This document shows, one piece after another, positions 41,681 through 51,606 of a DNA stretch of 64,000 bases. A program made the translations under genes and the position numbers. The stretch is from Candidatus Eiseniibacteriota bacterium (GTDB lineage: Bacteria; Eisenbacteria; RBG-16-71-46; CAIMUX01), in NCBI GenBank assembly GCA_016712505.1, contig JADJQY010000004.1, positions 310,001 to 374,000 of the forward strand, given 5' to 3'. The notes under the pieces were generated by a model, which ran no database searches, was not told the origin of the DNA, and saw nothing but the letters and a program-made list of their open reading frames with translations. Position 1 is the first letter of the stretch, and every line of letters begins with the position of its first letter.

Positions 41681-42595
41681 ATGACTGAACGCGTACGCGA
41701 GATCTTGAGCTGGTACGGCGCAGACAATCCGGGAACCCTGACCAACCTGGCCCGGTTGCTTAACCACGGGAAGCTGGGCGGCAAGGGCCGCCTGGTCATT
41801 CTCCCCGTGGACCAAGGGTTCGAGCACGGCCCGGCGCGCAGCTTTGCTCCGAATCCGGCGGGATACGACCCGCGGTACCACTTTCAGCTCGCCGTCGAGT
41901 CGGGCTGCAGCGCCTACGCCGCCCCATTGGGATTCCTGGAGGCGGGGGCGCGTGAGTTCGCCGGCGAGATCCCGCTCATCCTCAAGTTGAACAATCACGA
42001 CATCCTGATGGACGAGAAGGATCCGCTTCAGGCCGTGACCGGATCGGTCGAACACGCACTGCGCCTGGGGTGTGTCGGGATCGGGTATACCATCTACCCC
42101 GGCTCGTCGCACCGGCTGGCGATGTATGAGCAGATCCGGGCACTGGGAGAGCAGGCGAAGAAGGCCGGCCTGGTGGTCGTGGTCTGGTCCTACGCGCGTG
42201 GCTCGGAGATTTCAAAGAACGGCGAAACCGCCATCGACGTGATCGGATACTGCGCTCACCTTGCGGCCCAGCTTGGCGCTCACATCATCAAGGTGAAGCT
42301 CCCGAGCACCCACATCGAGCAAGAGGCGGCGCGCAAGGTGTACGAGAAGGAGAAGGTCCAGATCGAAACCCTGGCCGATCGGGTGAAGCACGTCGCCCAG
42401 TGCACCTTCGACGGCCGACGGATCGTGATCTTCTCCGGCGGACCGACTTCGAGCGACGACTCCGTCTTGACCGAGGCGTGTGCGATTCGCGATGGCGGCG
42501 GATTCGGTTCGATCATCGGCCGGAACAGCTTCCAGCGGAAGAAGGCCGACGCCCTCAAACTCCTGAGCGAGATCATCAAGATCTACGAGGGATGA
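41681..42595 (+). CDS. class I fructose-bisphosphate aldolase (DhnA/FbaB type)
   Basis: 304 residues. TIM-barrel Schiff-base aldolase: LVILPVDQGFEHGP, PLILKLNNHDIL, GYTIYPGSS, VVVWSYARG, HIIKVKLPS (Schiff-base Lys region) and IVIFSGGPTSSD. Cleaves fructose 1,6-bisphosphate. ATG 41681 is chosen because AAGGAG lies eight bases ahead; GTG 41672 overlaps that ribosome-binding site. Its stop overlaps the next start (ATGA). Confidence 0.93.
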   Translation: MTERVREILSWYGADNPGTLTNLARLLNHGKLGGKGRLVILPVDQGFEHGPARSFAPNPAGYDPRYHFQLAVESGCSAYAAPLGFLEAGAREFAGEIPLILKLNNHDILMDEKDPLQAVTGSVEHALRLGCVGIGYTIYPGSSHRLAMYEQIRALGEQAKKAGLVVVVWSYARGSEISKNGETAIDVIGYCAHLAAQLGAHIIKVKLPSTHIEQEAARKVYEKEKVQIETLADRVKHVAQCTFDGRRIVIFSGGPTSSDDSVLTEACAIRDGGGFGSIIGRNSFQRKKADALKLLSEIIKIYEG

Positions 42596-43347
42596 AACCC
42601 CACATCCACATCTGTGCGGACGCGGAAGCGATCGCCCGCGAGGCGGCGATCGAGTTCGCCCGCATCGCCCGCGAGGCGGTGATCCAGCACGGATTCTTCA
42701 CCGTGGCGTTGGCCGGCGGGTCGACGCCACGGCGATTGTATGAACTGATCGCGGAGCGAGCCCAGGGGCGCGCCGGCGTCCCCTGGGAGTCGGTCCACTT
42801 CTTCTTCGGCGACGAACGCCCGGTGCCCCCTGATCACGTCGACTCGAACTTCAACCTGGCGAATCAGGCGCTCTTCTCTCGGATCCCAGTGCCCGCGGCG
42901 AACCTGCACCGGATCCACGGCGAGATGCCGGACCTCGAGGTTGCCGCGCAGCTCTACGAAACCGATCTGCGTGGCTTCTTCCTCGCCCGGTTGGCGCTTC
43001 GGGGAACACTCCCCCGCTTCGACCTGGTCCTCCTCGGCATGGGCGCCGACGGTCACACGGCATCGCTCTTTCCGGGAGGAAACGCCGTGTGGGAACAGCA
43101 GCGCTGGTGCGTTTCCGGCTGGGTCGAGAAGTTGCACCAGCATCGCGTCACGCTGACCCCACCGGTGCTGAACGCCGCCGACAATGTGCTCTTCCTCGTG
43201 GCGGGCGAGGAGAAGGCGGAGTCGCTCGAAGAGGTGATCCTGGGCGAGAACGACCCCGGTCGACTCCCCGCTCAGATCGTTCGCCCGAAGGAAGGGCGCA
43301 TCGCCTGGTTGATCGACGAGAGCGCGGCGCGCCGCCTCGCTCGCTAG
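42592..43347 (+). CDS. pgl: 6-phosphogluconolactonase
   Basis: 251 residues: FTVALAGGSTPRRLYELIAE, VHFFFGDERPVPPDHVDSN, LVLLGMGADGHTASLFPG, TLTPPVLNAADNVLFLVAG. This is the NagB-like fold Pgl, which hydrolyses 6-phosphogluconolactone. Coupled to the aldolase by ATGA. Together with gnd it covers the second and third steps of the oxidative pentose-phosphate pathway; zwf lies elsewhere. Confidence 0.95.
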   Translation: MKPHIHICADAEAIAREAAIEFARIAREAVIQHGFFTVALAGGSTPRRLYELIAERAQGRAGVPWESVHFFFGDERPVPPDHVDSNFNLANQALFSRIPVPAANLHRIHGEMPDLEVAAQLYETDLRGFFLARLALRGTLPRFDLVLLGMGADGHTASLFPGGNAVWEQQRWCVSGWVEKLHQHRVTLTPPVLNAADNVLFLVAGEEKAESLEEVILGENDPGRLPAQIVRPKEGRIAWLIDESAARRLAR

Positions 43348-43430
43348 CTCCTGGTATGCCCATCGCTGCCGACCCGGCAACCGTCGCGCGCCACGACGCG
43401 CGATCCTAGACCCCCACCGCGAGGTGCCTG

Positions 43431-46241
43431 ATGGCGCGTGCGCCCCGTCCCCTGCTCGATCCGGAATCGCAACGCTTGGCCGAAGATGCGCGGCGAGAGA
43501 AGAACTGGAAGCGCTGGGGACCGTACCTGGCCGAGCGACAATGGGGGACTGTGCGGGAGGACTACTCCACCGACGGTTCGGTCTGGGACTATTTTCCCCA
43601 CGAGCAGGCCCGCTCCCGCACCTACCGCTGGGGCGAGGATGGACTGCTCGGCCTGACCGATAGGGAAGGCCGTCTTTGCTTCGCCCTGGCGCTCTGGAAC
43701 GGCGTCGATCCCTTCCTCAAGGAGCGGCTCTACGGCCTCTCCGGTCCCGAGGGGAATCACGGAGAGGATGTCAAGGAGGCGTACTTCTACCTCGACTCCA
43801 CTCCCACCCACTCGTACATGAAGGCGCTGTACAAGTATCCGCAGGCCGGATTCCCCTACGAGCGGCTGCTGAGCGAGAACCGACGCCGAGGCACCAACGA
43901 TCCCGAGTTCGAGCTGGCGGACACTGGAGTGTTCGAACGCGACGCCTACTTCGACGTCCAGGTGGAGTACGCCAAGGCGTCGCCGGACGACATCCTGATT
44001 CGGATCACCGCCTTCAATCGGTCCGCCGCTCCGGCTCAGCTGCACCTGCTGCCCACCCTCTGGTTCCGCAACACCTGGTCCTGGGGGCGTTCGGGCGAGG
44101 GCTACTGGCCGAAACCGCGCATCGAGCGCGCGGGAGCGGCCGCGCTGCGCGCCGATCATTCCGCCCTCGGGCTCTTCCGCCTCGACGCCGAAGCGGAGGG
44201 AGAGGAAGGCGGAGCGGAAGTGCTCTTCACCGAGAACCACACCAACGTGGCAAAGCTGTTCTACGCCGAGAACTCCGAGCCGTACGTGAAGGATGCCTTC
44301 CACGAGTATGTGGTGAAAGGGCGAACCGGTGCGGTCAACCCGGAGGAGGTCGGCACCAAGGCGGCGTTCCACTTCCGGCGTGAGGTTCCGGCCGGCGGCT
44401 CCCTGGAGGTGCGGCTCCGCCTGCGCCCGGAACGTGAGGTCAATGTCAAGCCGTTCGGACCGGCCTTCGATCGCCTCTTCCGCGACCGGCAGGAGGAGGC
44501 GGACGCCTTCTACGCCGCGCGCACCCGGGGGGTCACCGATTCCGACGCCCAGGCCGCGATTCGCCAGGCCTATGCCGGCCTGCTCTGGAGCAAGCAGTTC
44601 TACTACTACATCGTGAAGGACTGGATCGAGGGAGATCCGGCTCAACCGAAGCCGCCGGGCACGCGCCGGGACGGGCGGAACGCGGAGTGGACGCAACTCT
44701 ACAACCGCGATGTGATCTCGATGCCGGACAAGTGGGAGTATCCCTGGTATGCCGCCTGGGATCTCGCGTTCCACATGATCCCGTTTGCCAAGATCGACCC
44801 GCAGTTCGCCAAGGAGCAGTTGGTGCTCCTCCTGCGCGAATGGTACATGCATCCCAGCGGACAGATCCCGGCCTACGAGTTCGCCTTCTCCGACGTCAAT
44901 CCCCCGGTCCACGCCTGGGCGGCTTGGCGCGTCTACAAGATGACCGGTCCGCGTGGCCGTCGCGACCGCGCCTTCCTCGCCCGGGTCTTCCAGAAGTTGA
45001 TGCTCAACTTCACCTGGTGGGTCAATCGTAAGGACGTCGACGGCAAGAACATCTTCTCCGGCGGATTCCTGGGACTGGACAACATCGGGGTGTTCGATCG
45101 CTCCCGACCGCTGCCCACCGGTGGTCACCTCGAACAAGCCGACGGTACCGCCTGGATGGCGTTCTACTGCGCCACCATGCTCTCGATCGCGCTCGAGCTG
45201 TCGTTTTACGATCCGGTCTACGAGGACGTGGCTTCGAAGTTCTTCGAACACTTCATCGCCATCACCGATGCGATCAACACTCTTGGCGGTACCGGCTTGT
45301 GGAACGAGGAGGACGGGTTCTACTACGACCAGCTCCACAGCGACGGCCGCACCACGCCGATGCGGATCCGCTCCATGGTCGGGCTCATCCCGCTGATCGC
45401 AGTCGAGATCCTGGACAGTGACAAGCTCGACCGCCTGGCCGGATTCCGCAAGCGGTTCGACTGGTTCCTGACCAACCGGCCGGATCTGGCGCGTCACATC
45501 ACCGCGGCCTCCGAAGGATCCGAGGTGCGCGGGTACCTCCTCTCCATCCCATCGCGCGAGCGCCTGGTACGAGTGCTTCGGTATCTACTGGATGAGAGCG
45601 AGTTTCTCTCCCCCTATGGCGTCCGCTCGCTCTCGCGTGTGCATGCCGCACACCCCTATGTACTCCGGGTCGACGGACAGGAGTACCGCGTGGAGTACAC
45701 GCCGGGCGAGTCGAACACCTCGCTCTTCGGCGGGAACTCCAACTGGCGCGGACCGGTGTGGTTCCCCGTGAACTACCTCCTGATCGAGGCGCTGGAACGC
45801 TACCACCACTTCTACGGTGAGAGCCTGACCATCGAGTACCCAACCGGCTCGGGGCGCGAGCTGACCCTCGACCAGGTGGCGCGCGAACTCTCCAGCCGAC
45901 TTGCTCGGCTCTTCGTGCCGGACGAGCAGGGGACGCGTCCCTGTCACGGACCCGATCCGCGGTTCCGCGATGACCCTCACTGGAAGAACCTGCTCCTCTT
46001 TCACGAGTTCTTCCATGGCGAGACCGGCCGTGGGCTCGGCGCCAGTCACCAGACCGGCTGGACCGCCCTCGCCATCCGCTGCCTGGAGGACCTGGCTCGT
46101 GACCCGGCCGTCGACGCCCGCGGCGATTTGACCGCGCTCTGGGCGGAGGTGATCCCATTGGCCCGCCGACCGCGGCGCGCTTCACTCCGTGAGGCAGCCG
46201 GGACGCGCGGCCAATCGCGCGGCCCGGGGAGCGGGTCGTGA
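43431..46241 (+). CDS. MGH1-like glucosidase (GH63-related)
   Basis: 936 residues. Starts RLAEDARREKNWKRWGPYLA and ERQWGTVREDYS, then YKYPQAGFPYERLLSENRRR, followed by a beta-sandwich region and an (alpha/alpha)6 barrel: WEYPWYAAWDLAFHMIPFA, FLGLDNIGVFDRSR, GGHLEQADGTAWMAFYCATM, GGNSNWRGPVWFPVNYLLIE. The Asp in AAWDLAFH and Glu in the late part are the likely catalytic acid/base pair as in GH63/MGH. Probable action on a small alpha-glucoside such as trehalose- or glycerate-linked glucose; substrate not provable here. Confidence 0.9.
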   Translation: MARAPRPLLDPESQRLAEDARREKNWKRWGPYLAERQWGTVREDYSTDGSVWDYFPHEQARSRTYRWGEDGLLGLTDREGRLCFALALWNGVDPFLKERLYGLSGPEGNHGEDVKEAYFYLDSTPTHSYMKALYKYPQAGFPYERLLSENRRRGTNDPEFELADTGVFERDAYFDVQVEYAKASPDDILIRITAFNRSAAPAQLHLLPTLWFRNTWSWGRSGEGYWPKPRIERAGAAALRADHSALGLFRLDAEAEGEEGGAEVLFTENHTNVAKLFYAENSEPYVKDAFHEYVVKGRTGAVNPEEVGTKAAFHFRREVPAGGSLEVRLRLRPEREVNVKPFGPAFDRLFRDRQEEADAFYAARTRGVTDSDAQAAIRQAYAGLLWSKQFYYYIVKDWIEGDPAQPKPPGTRRDGRNAEWTQLYNRDVISMPDKWEYPWYAAWDLAFHMIPFAKIDPQFAKEQLVLLLREWYMHPSGQIPAYEFAFSDVNPPVHAWAAWRVYKMTGPRGRRDRAFLARVFQKLMLNFTWWVNRKDVDGKNIFSGGFLGLDNIGVFDRSRPLPTGGHLEQADGTAWMAFYCATMLSIALELSFYDPVYEDVASKFFEHFIAITDAINTLGGTGLWNEEDGFYYDQLHSDGRTTPMRIRSMVGLIPLIAVEILDSDKLDRLAGFRKRFDWFLTNRPDLARHITAASEGSEVRGYLLSIPSRERLVRVLRYLLDESEFLSPYGVRSLSRVHAAHPYVLRVDGQEYRVEYTPGESNTSLFGGNSNWRGPVWFPVNYLLIEALERYHHFYGESLTIEYPTGSGRELTLDQVARELSSRLARLFVPDEQGTRPCHGPDPRFRDDPHWKNLLLFHEFFHGETGRGLGASHQTGWTALAIRCLEDLARDPAVDARGDLTALWAEVIPLARRPRRASLREAAGTRGQSRGPGSGS

Positions 46242-47077
46242 TTCTGCGTCCGGCCGTCCGGAGGCGTCACGCAGTGCCACGTATCCTGCGCCTCGCGCTC
46301 CTCCTCTCAGGGGCGATCCTGATCGGTCTGATCCTGACGAGCCTGCTTTCCTGGAACGCCTCCGCGGCCGAGTTCAGCCACGAGCGGCTCGACCGGATCC
46401 TGCAGGCCACGGTGCGCGGCGACCGGGTTGACTACGACCTGCTCCGCGCGAAGCACGCCGCGGAGCTTGGCACCTACCTCCGGTCGTACGACGACCCCGC
46501 ACTCCAGCCACAGAGCTGGCCCCGCGCGGAGGCGCTCTGCTTCTGGATCAACCTGTATAACGCAACCATGCTCCAGGCGGTGCTCGATCGTCGCGGGGAG
46601 GGCTGGAACCCGAGCCGGGACGAGTTCGCGGTCTTCAAGAGTCCGCTGGTGCGAGTGGCCGGGCGCGGCATCTCGCTCGACGATCTCGAGCATCAGGTGA
46701 TCCGGAAGCTCTTCGCGGAACCCAGAGTGCACGTCGCGCTCTGCTGCGCGGCACGTTCTTGCCCGCCGCTCAAGAACTCGGCCTGGAAACCGGCCTCGCT
46801 CGAGGCCGATCTCGCCGCGGCGATGCGCGCCTTCCTCACCGATTCCGGGCGCAACCGGATCGATCACCGGAAGAAGACGCTCCATCTCTCGGAGCTGTTC
46901 GAGTGGTACGCAGCGGACTTTGGCGGCCCGGCCGCAGTCCCGTCCTACGTCGCGGCTCAACTGGCGGAACCCGATCCAGAGGGTAAGGCGGGGCCTTCGG
47001 CCCTTTCCGGGTATCAGGTCGAGTTTCTGGAGTACTCCTGGGAGTTGAACGCCGCGCCGGCGGATCCCAAACCGTAG
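46238..47077 (+). CDS. DUF547 exported protein
   Basis: 279 residues, GTG start overlapping the previous stop (GTGA). Signal/anchor segment LLLSGAILIGLILTSLLSW. DUF547 blocks: FWINLYNATMLQAVL, ISLDDLEHQVIRKLF, VHVALCCAARSCPPLKN, LHLSELFEWYAADFG. The family has a predicted cysteine-protease-like fold (H...C...), with C in CAARSCP, but its function is not established. Confidence 0.92.
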   Translation: MILRPAVRRRHAVPRILRLALLLSGAILIGLILTSLLSWNASAAEFSHERLDRILQATVRGDRVDYDLLRAKHAAELGTYLRSYDDPALQPQSWPRAEALCFWINLYNATMLQAVLDRRGEGWNPSRDEFAVFKSPLVRVAGRGISLDDLEHQVIRKLFAEPRVHVALCCAARSCPPLKNSAWKPASLEADLAAAMRAFLTDSGRNRIDHRKKTLHLSELFEWYAADFGGPAAVPSYVAAQLAEPDPEGKAGPSALSGYQVEFLEYSWELNAAPADPKP

Positions 47078-47246
47078 CCATCCGATTTCGGGGAACTTTT
47101 CGCCGGGGGAACCGGCTTGTCCGACAGGCAGTTACCACTGCGGTCGGCCGTGTTCGAGCCGGACGCGGAACCCAAGAAGCGCATGCGGCGCGCCGATAAC
47201 TCGAAGGATGCCGTCCCGGACGGGGCGAGGAAGGGACCAGGATCGG

Positions 47247-49290
47247 ATGAACGATCAGCTTCGTGCGGCCGAGTGGATCGAGGCGGACGGCCTGGGCGGA
47301 TTCGCCTCCGGAACGGTCAGTGGAATGCGGACGCGTCGCTACCACGCACTGCTCCTTCACGCCACCACCCCACCCACCGGTCGAATGGTGTTGATTAACG
47401 GTCTGGACGCCTTCGCCCAGCTTGGGGATCAGACGATCCCACTTTCGACCCAGCGCTACGGTCCGGACATCACCGAGCCCCACGGTGCGGAGCAACTCCT
47501 CTCATTCGAGCCTGAGCCGTGGCCGCGCTGGCGCTTCCGCCTGGGGGACGGGGTGCAGGTCGAACAAGAGATCTTTGCCCGCAAGGGTGCGCCTCTGGTC
47601 TGCATCGCCTGGACGCTGATCTATGACGGCGAGGAGCCGCCGACCTCGGTTCCGCTCCGGATCCGCCCGTTCCTCTCCGGTCGCGACTACCACGCACTTC
47701 AACGAGAGAACGATGCTCTCCGGTTCGACGCCGATCCGGTCCCCTTCGGGGTTGCCTGGCGCCCCTACGAGGGAAGCCCCGGCATCGTGGCGCTCAGCAA
47801 CGGACAGTACCGGCACGACCCGACCTGGTATCGCAACTTTCGCTACGAGGCGGAGGCGGAGCGCGGGCTGGACGAGACCGAGGATCTGGCCGCCCCGGGT
47901 TGGATCGAGTTCGACCTCGCGCGCGGACCGGCGGTGCTTCTCCTGACCACCGACCTGCACCACGGTACGATGTCAAACCTGGAGTCGCCGCAGTCTCTCT
48001 GGCGCCGCTTCCGCGAGGAGGAGGCGGACCGGCGCGGGCGCTTCACCGGTCCGCTCGACCGCGCCGCCGACGCCTACATCGTCCGGCGAGGGAACGGCCT
48101 CTCCCTCATCGCCGGCTACCCCTGGTTCGCCGACTGGGGGCGCGACACCTTCATCGCCATGCGCGGCATCTGCCTCGGCACCGGACGCCTGGACGAAGCG
48201 CGGCAGATCCTGCTCGAGTGGTCCGGCCTGGTGTCGGAAGGGATGCTCCCGAACCGCTTTCCCGACTTCGGGGATCAACCGGAGTACAACTCGGTCGATG
48301 CCTCCCTCTGGTTCATCGTCGCGGTGGGAGACTTCGTGCGCGCCTGGCAATCGGAGCGAGGCCCCCTTCCGCTGGACGACTTCGGTCGGCTGGAACGCGC
48401 GGTCTCGGCGATTCTCAACGGCTACGCCCGCGGCACCCGCTACGGGATCCGCCTCGACCATGACGGCCTGATCGCCTGCGGTCAGCCCGGCGTGCAGTTG
48501 ACCTGGATGGACGCGAAACTGGGCGACTGGGTGGTCACTCCGCGCAGTGGCAAGCCGGTCGAGATCCAGGCCCTCTGGCTCAACGCGCTTCGCATCGGCT
48601 GCTCACTACTCCAGCCCTACCTGTTCGAACCGAGCGCCGGCGAGGACGCAGCGCGGGCCCGTCAGTACCTCGATCGCTGGCGGGAGTGGTACGCCGTCGG
48701 ATTCCAGTCCTTTCAACGCCGCTTCTGGTGCGACGAAGGGGGCTACCTCTACGACCTGGTCGACGTCGAACATCGCCCCGGAACCGAGGACGCGACCTTG
48801 CGACCGAACCAGATCCTGGCCGTCGGCGGGCTCCCGATTCCGCTCATCGACGGCGATCGCGCGCGCCGGGTGGTCGACGAGGTTTCCGCCCGTCTCTGGA
48901 CGCCGCTCGGTCTCCGCACCTTACCGCCCGGGCGAACCGCGCTACCGCGGCCGCTACGAGGGGGACGTGCGGGCGCGCGACAGCGCCTATCACCAGGGCA
49001 CCGCCTGGGCCTGGCTCCTCGGTGCCTTTGTCGATGCCTGGGTTCGCGTCTGGGGGGGGACCTCGGAGTCGAAGCGCGAGGCGCGCCGTCGCTACCTCGA
49101 GCCGCTCCGTCGCCACCTCGCGGAGGCCGGCTTGGGACATGTCTCGGAGATCGCGGATGGCGATCCCCCGCACAGTCCGCGCGGCTGCCCCTTCCAGGCC
49201 TGGTCGCTCGGAGAACTGATCAGGATCGAAGAGCTCCTCGCGGGAGCGCAGGTCGAGGCCGGTGCGACCGCGGTCGAGAGGCTACGTTAG
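47247..49290 (+). pseudogene. amylo-alpha-1,6-glucosidase (glycogen debranching type), single frameshift
   Basis: From ATG 47247: MNDQLRAAEWIEADGLGGFA, SGTVSGMRTRRYHALLLHA (GDE N-terminal domain), SLIAGYPWFADWGRDTFIAM (catalytic barrel start), SEGMLPNRFPDFGDQPEYNS, VDASLWFIVAVGDF and TWMDAKLGDWVVTPRSGKPV, EIQALWLNALR. The frame reads LWTPLGLRTL up to about 48923 and should continue PGEPRYRGRYEGDVRARDSA and YHQGTAWAWLLGAFVDA, which lies one base further along, ending at 49290. One extra C in CCGCCCGGGC (48924-48933) explains this. Without repair the frame runs into Arg/Gly-rich sequence to 49682. Removes alpha-1,6 branches of glycogen-like glucans. Confidence 0.85.
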
Positions 49291-49317
49291 CGCGCTTCGG
49301 CGCGCGGGGAGGTCGCG

Positions 49318-50010
49318 ATGAGTGGGACCAGCAACACCGACAACGTCACCCTGGCCTACCAGGCAGGATGGCAGCGATTCTGCGGCATCAATCTTCTCGC
49401 CGCACCTGGCGCTCTCGTCCCCCGGGCCGAGACCGAACTGCTCGCGCGCACCACGGCGCGCCTCTTCGAGCCGTCCGCCGGCTGGGCGGTGCGCCTGGTC
49501 GACATGTGCTGTGGTTCCGGCAACCTTGCCTGCTTCCTCGGTGTGACCCTCCCCAGCGCCGAGATCTGGGCCGCCGACCTGACCGATCCGTGCGTCGACC
49601 TCACGCGGCGCAACGTGGCCCAGCTCGACCTCGGCGAACGGGTGCACGTCCTCCAGGGCGATCTCTTCGCCGCACTGCATGATCTGGAGCTGGAAGGGAC
49701 GGTCGACGCCGTGGTCTGCAACCCTCCCTACATCTCGAGCGGCAAGCTGGCGGGGGACAGCGCCCCCCTTCTCGCGCAGGAGCCCCGCGAGGCGTTCGAC
49801 GGCGGTCCCTACGGCATCAGCATTCACCAGCGCGTGATGCAACAGGCTCTCGCGTACCTCAAGCCCGGCGGCTGGATCCTGTTCGAGTTCGGCCTCGGCC
49901 AGGAGCGCCAGATCGAAAAGCTCTTCGCCCGGGTCGGCGGCTACACCGACTTCTCCCTCCGCTTCGACGAGCACGGCCAGCCGCGGGTGGCGCTGGCGCG
50001 GAAGGGTTGA
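49318..50010 (+). CDS. HemK/PrmC-like methyltransferase
   Basis: 230 residues. LVPRAETELLARTTARL and LVDMCCGSGNLACFLG as motif I, IWAADLTDPCVDLTRRN, GDLFAALHD and VVCNPPYISSG, the N-P-P-Y motif for methylating a side-chain amide or base nitrogen, then EPREAFDGGPYGISIHQRVM. The protein lacks most of the PrmC N-terminal helical domain that binds release factors, so it may act on something else. Not linked to prfA here. Confidence 0.85.
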   Translation: MSGTSNTDNVTLAYQAGWQRFCGINLLAAPGALVPRAETELLARTTARLFEPSAGWAVRLVDMCCGSGNLACFLGVTLPSAEIWAADLTDPCVDLTRRNVAQLDLGERVHVLQGDLFAALHDLELEGTVDAVVCNPPYISSGKLAGDSAPLLAQEPREAFDGGPYGISIHQRVMQQALAYLKPGGWILFEFGLGQERQIEKLFARVGGYTDFSLRFDEHGQPRVALARKG

Positions 50011-50103
50011 AAGAGGGCCGCGCGCGACCACCTTCTGGAGACGAGACCACACCTCGCCGGACCTATGGCCTGCCTCGGCGCGCTCGGGCAGACCGCCGTG
50101 TCT

Positions 50104-50197
50104 CGTAACTGACTGGATTTTTTGCAGTTACGTAGATATCACCTCGACAGCGACAATTTGCTATGTCAGCGGGCACTTTGCATGACAAAATGCCCGC
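50104..50197 (+). promoter_or_regulatory. two inverted repeats in an AT-rich leader of the DUF4143 gene
   Basis: CGTAACTG (50104-50111) / CAGTTACG (50125-50132) with TTTTTT in the loop, and GCGGGCA (50169-50175) / TGCCCGC (50191-50197) with an inner TTTG/CAAA pair. The second reaches to just before ATG 50199 and includes the alternative start ATG 50190, so it could hide the translation start. Confidence 0.5.
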
Positions 50198-50198
50198 C

Positions 50199-51356
50199 AT
50201 GTATACACGGTCACTAACCGTTCCGAATCACTCCTTCTTCCTCTTTGGGCCGCGCGCGACCGGGAAGACCACCTGGCTCCGCGAGCACCTCGGTGACGCT
50301 CGCTGGTTCAATCTGCTCCTGGAGGCCGACTACCCCCCGCTTCTGGGTTCACTGCGCACGCTCCGTGAGCGGGTCGAGGCGCGACCGAAGGGATCTTGGG
50401 TGGTCATCGATGAAGTGCAGCGACTGCCGGCCCTGCTGAATGAAGTCCACGATCTGATCTCGCGCCACGGAGCGGACTATCGTTTCGCCTTGAGCTGCTC
50501 GAGTGCCCGGAAGCTGCGACGGATGGAGGTGAACCTGCTGGCCGGCCGTGTGATCGAGCGAGAGATGTTTCCGCTCACGGCCAATGAGCTGGGGGCGGAC
50601 TTCGACCTGGATACGATCCTGCGCGTGGGATCACTCCCCGGCATCTGCGCCGAGCGCGAGTATCGCATCGACCGACTGCGGGCCTACGTGCACACCTACC
50701 TGCGGCAAGAGATCCAGCAGGAGGCGCTGGTGAAGGACCTGGGGTCTTTTCACCGGTTCCTCCGGGTGGCGGCGCTGATGCACGGCCAGGTGATCAACCA
50801 GGCCGCGATCGCGAGAGATGCGGCGGTCTCTCGCACCACGGTGCAGCGCTACTTCGAGACACTGGTCGACACGCTGGTCGGCTTCATCCTGCCCGCCTGG
50901 CAGGCGAAGGCGAAGGTGCGTGAGGTGGGGAAGCCCAAGTTCTACTTCTTCGACCCGGGCGTGGTGCGAGCGATCGGCGAGCGGGCGGACGAGCCGCTGG
51001 GCGATACCGAGTCAGGGGCACTGCTCGAGGGCTTCGTGCTGCACGAGCTGCGCGCGGCAATGTCGTACTCCGGTCGAGGCGGCGAGCTCTGTTACTGGAG
51101 CACCCCCGGCTCGAAGGAAGTCGATTTCATCTGGGCCAAGGGACAGCGACGGGTGGGTTTCGAAATCAAGAGCAGCCGAGCCTGGCGGCCGGAGTACGCG
51201 AAGACGTTGAACGAGCTACTGGCCTCGAAGTACCTGACCCGTGGGTTCGTGGTCTACCGAGGCAGGGATCGCGTGCGGAGCGGAACTGTTTCCGGTCTTC
51301 CGGTCGAGGAGTTCTTGCGGGCGCTCCGAACCGAGGAGGTCTTCGGCGATTCGTGA
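50199..51356 (+). CDS. DUF4143 AAA-type ATPase
   Basis: 385 residues from ATG 50199 (MYTRSLTVPNHSFFLFGPRA). Walker A GPRATGKTTW, Walker B WVVIDEVQRLP, a sensor region FALSCSSARKLRR, a winged-helix-like segment with AIARDAAVSRTTVQRYF, and the C-terminal DUF4143 nuclease-like domain with LLEGFVLHELRA, YWSTPGSKEVDFIW and FEIKSSRA (D...E-x-K pattern). ATG 50163 and 50190 are in-frame alternatives; no good ribosome-binding site precedes any of the three. Such ATPases are widespread and often horizontally moved; the physiological role is unknown. Confidence 0.9.
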   Translation: MYTRSLTVPNHSFFLFGPRATGKTTWLREHLGDARWFNLLLEADYPPLLGSLRTLRERVEARPKGSWVVIDEVQRLPALLNEVHDLISRHGADYRFALSCSSARKLRRMEVNLLAGRVIEREMFPLTANELGADFDLDTILRVGSLPGICAEREYRIDRLRAYVHTYLRQEIQQEALVKDLGSFHRFLRVAALMHGQVINQAAIARDAAVSRTTVQRYFETLVDTLVGFILPAWQAKAKVREVGKPKFYFFDPGVVRAIGERADEPLGDTESGALLEGFVLHELRAAMSYSGRGGELCYWSTPGSKEVDFIWAKGQRRVGFEIKSSRAWRPEYAKTLNELLASKYLTRGFVVYRGRDRVRSGTVSGLPVEEFLRALRTEEVFGDS

Positions 51357-51480
51357 GCCGAGGCAAGACTTCGCGCGCCCGGGGCGTGACCTGAGGAGAG
51401 CCAAGCCGGAGCAACAGGGAGTCGACCCGAGCCCCGACGCTCAGCCGATTGCCGAGGAGCTAGGACCCATCCGAATCCGG

Positions 51481-51514
51481 CCGCCGGCGGTTCCAACTCC
51501 GTCCGGACGGAGTT
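51481..51514. terminator. palindromes between convergent genes
   Basis: CCGCCGGCGG (51481-51490) and a perfect 20-bp palindrome from 51495 to 51514 (AACTCCGTCC and its complement). No T-run. Located between the convergent DUF4143 and oxidoreductase genes. Confidence 0.35.
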
Positions 51515-51606
51515 GCAGCCGTTGCAGTCCGTTGCCCGGAATGCAGTTCGCAGACTGATGCGCACTCAAACGGTGCGGCCTCTCCGCGGATTGGAGTTCC
51601 TCCTCC

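Noticed and set aside
43344..45497. 717-codon open frame antisense to the glucosidase
   Set aside because: Same reason: the sense gene has clear catalytic-domain motifs. The minus frames at 38309-40021, 56031-57989 and 59351-61387 were dismissed likewise.
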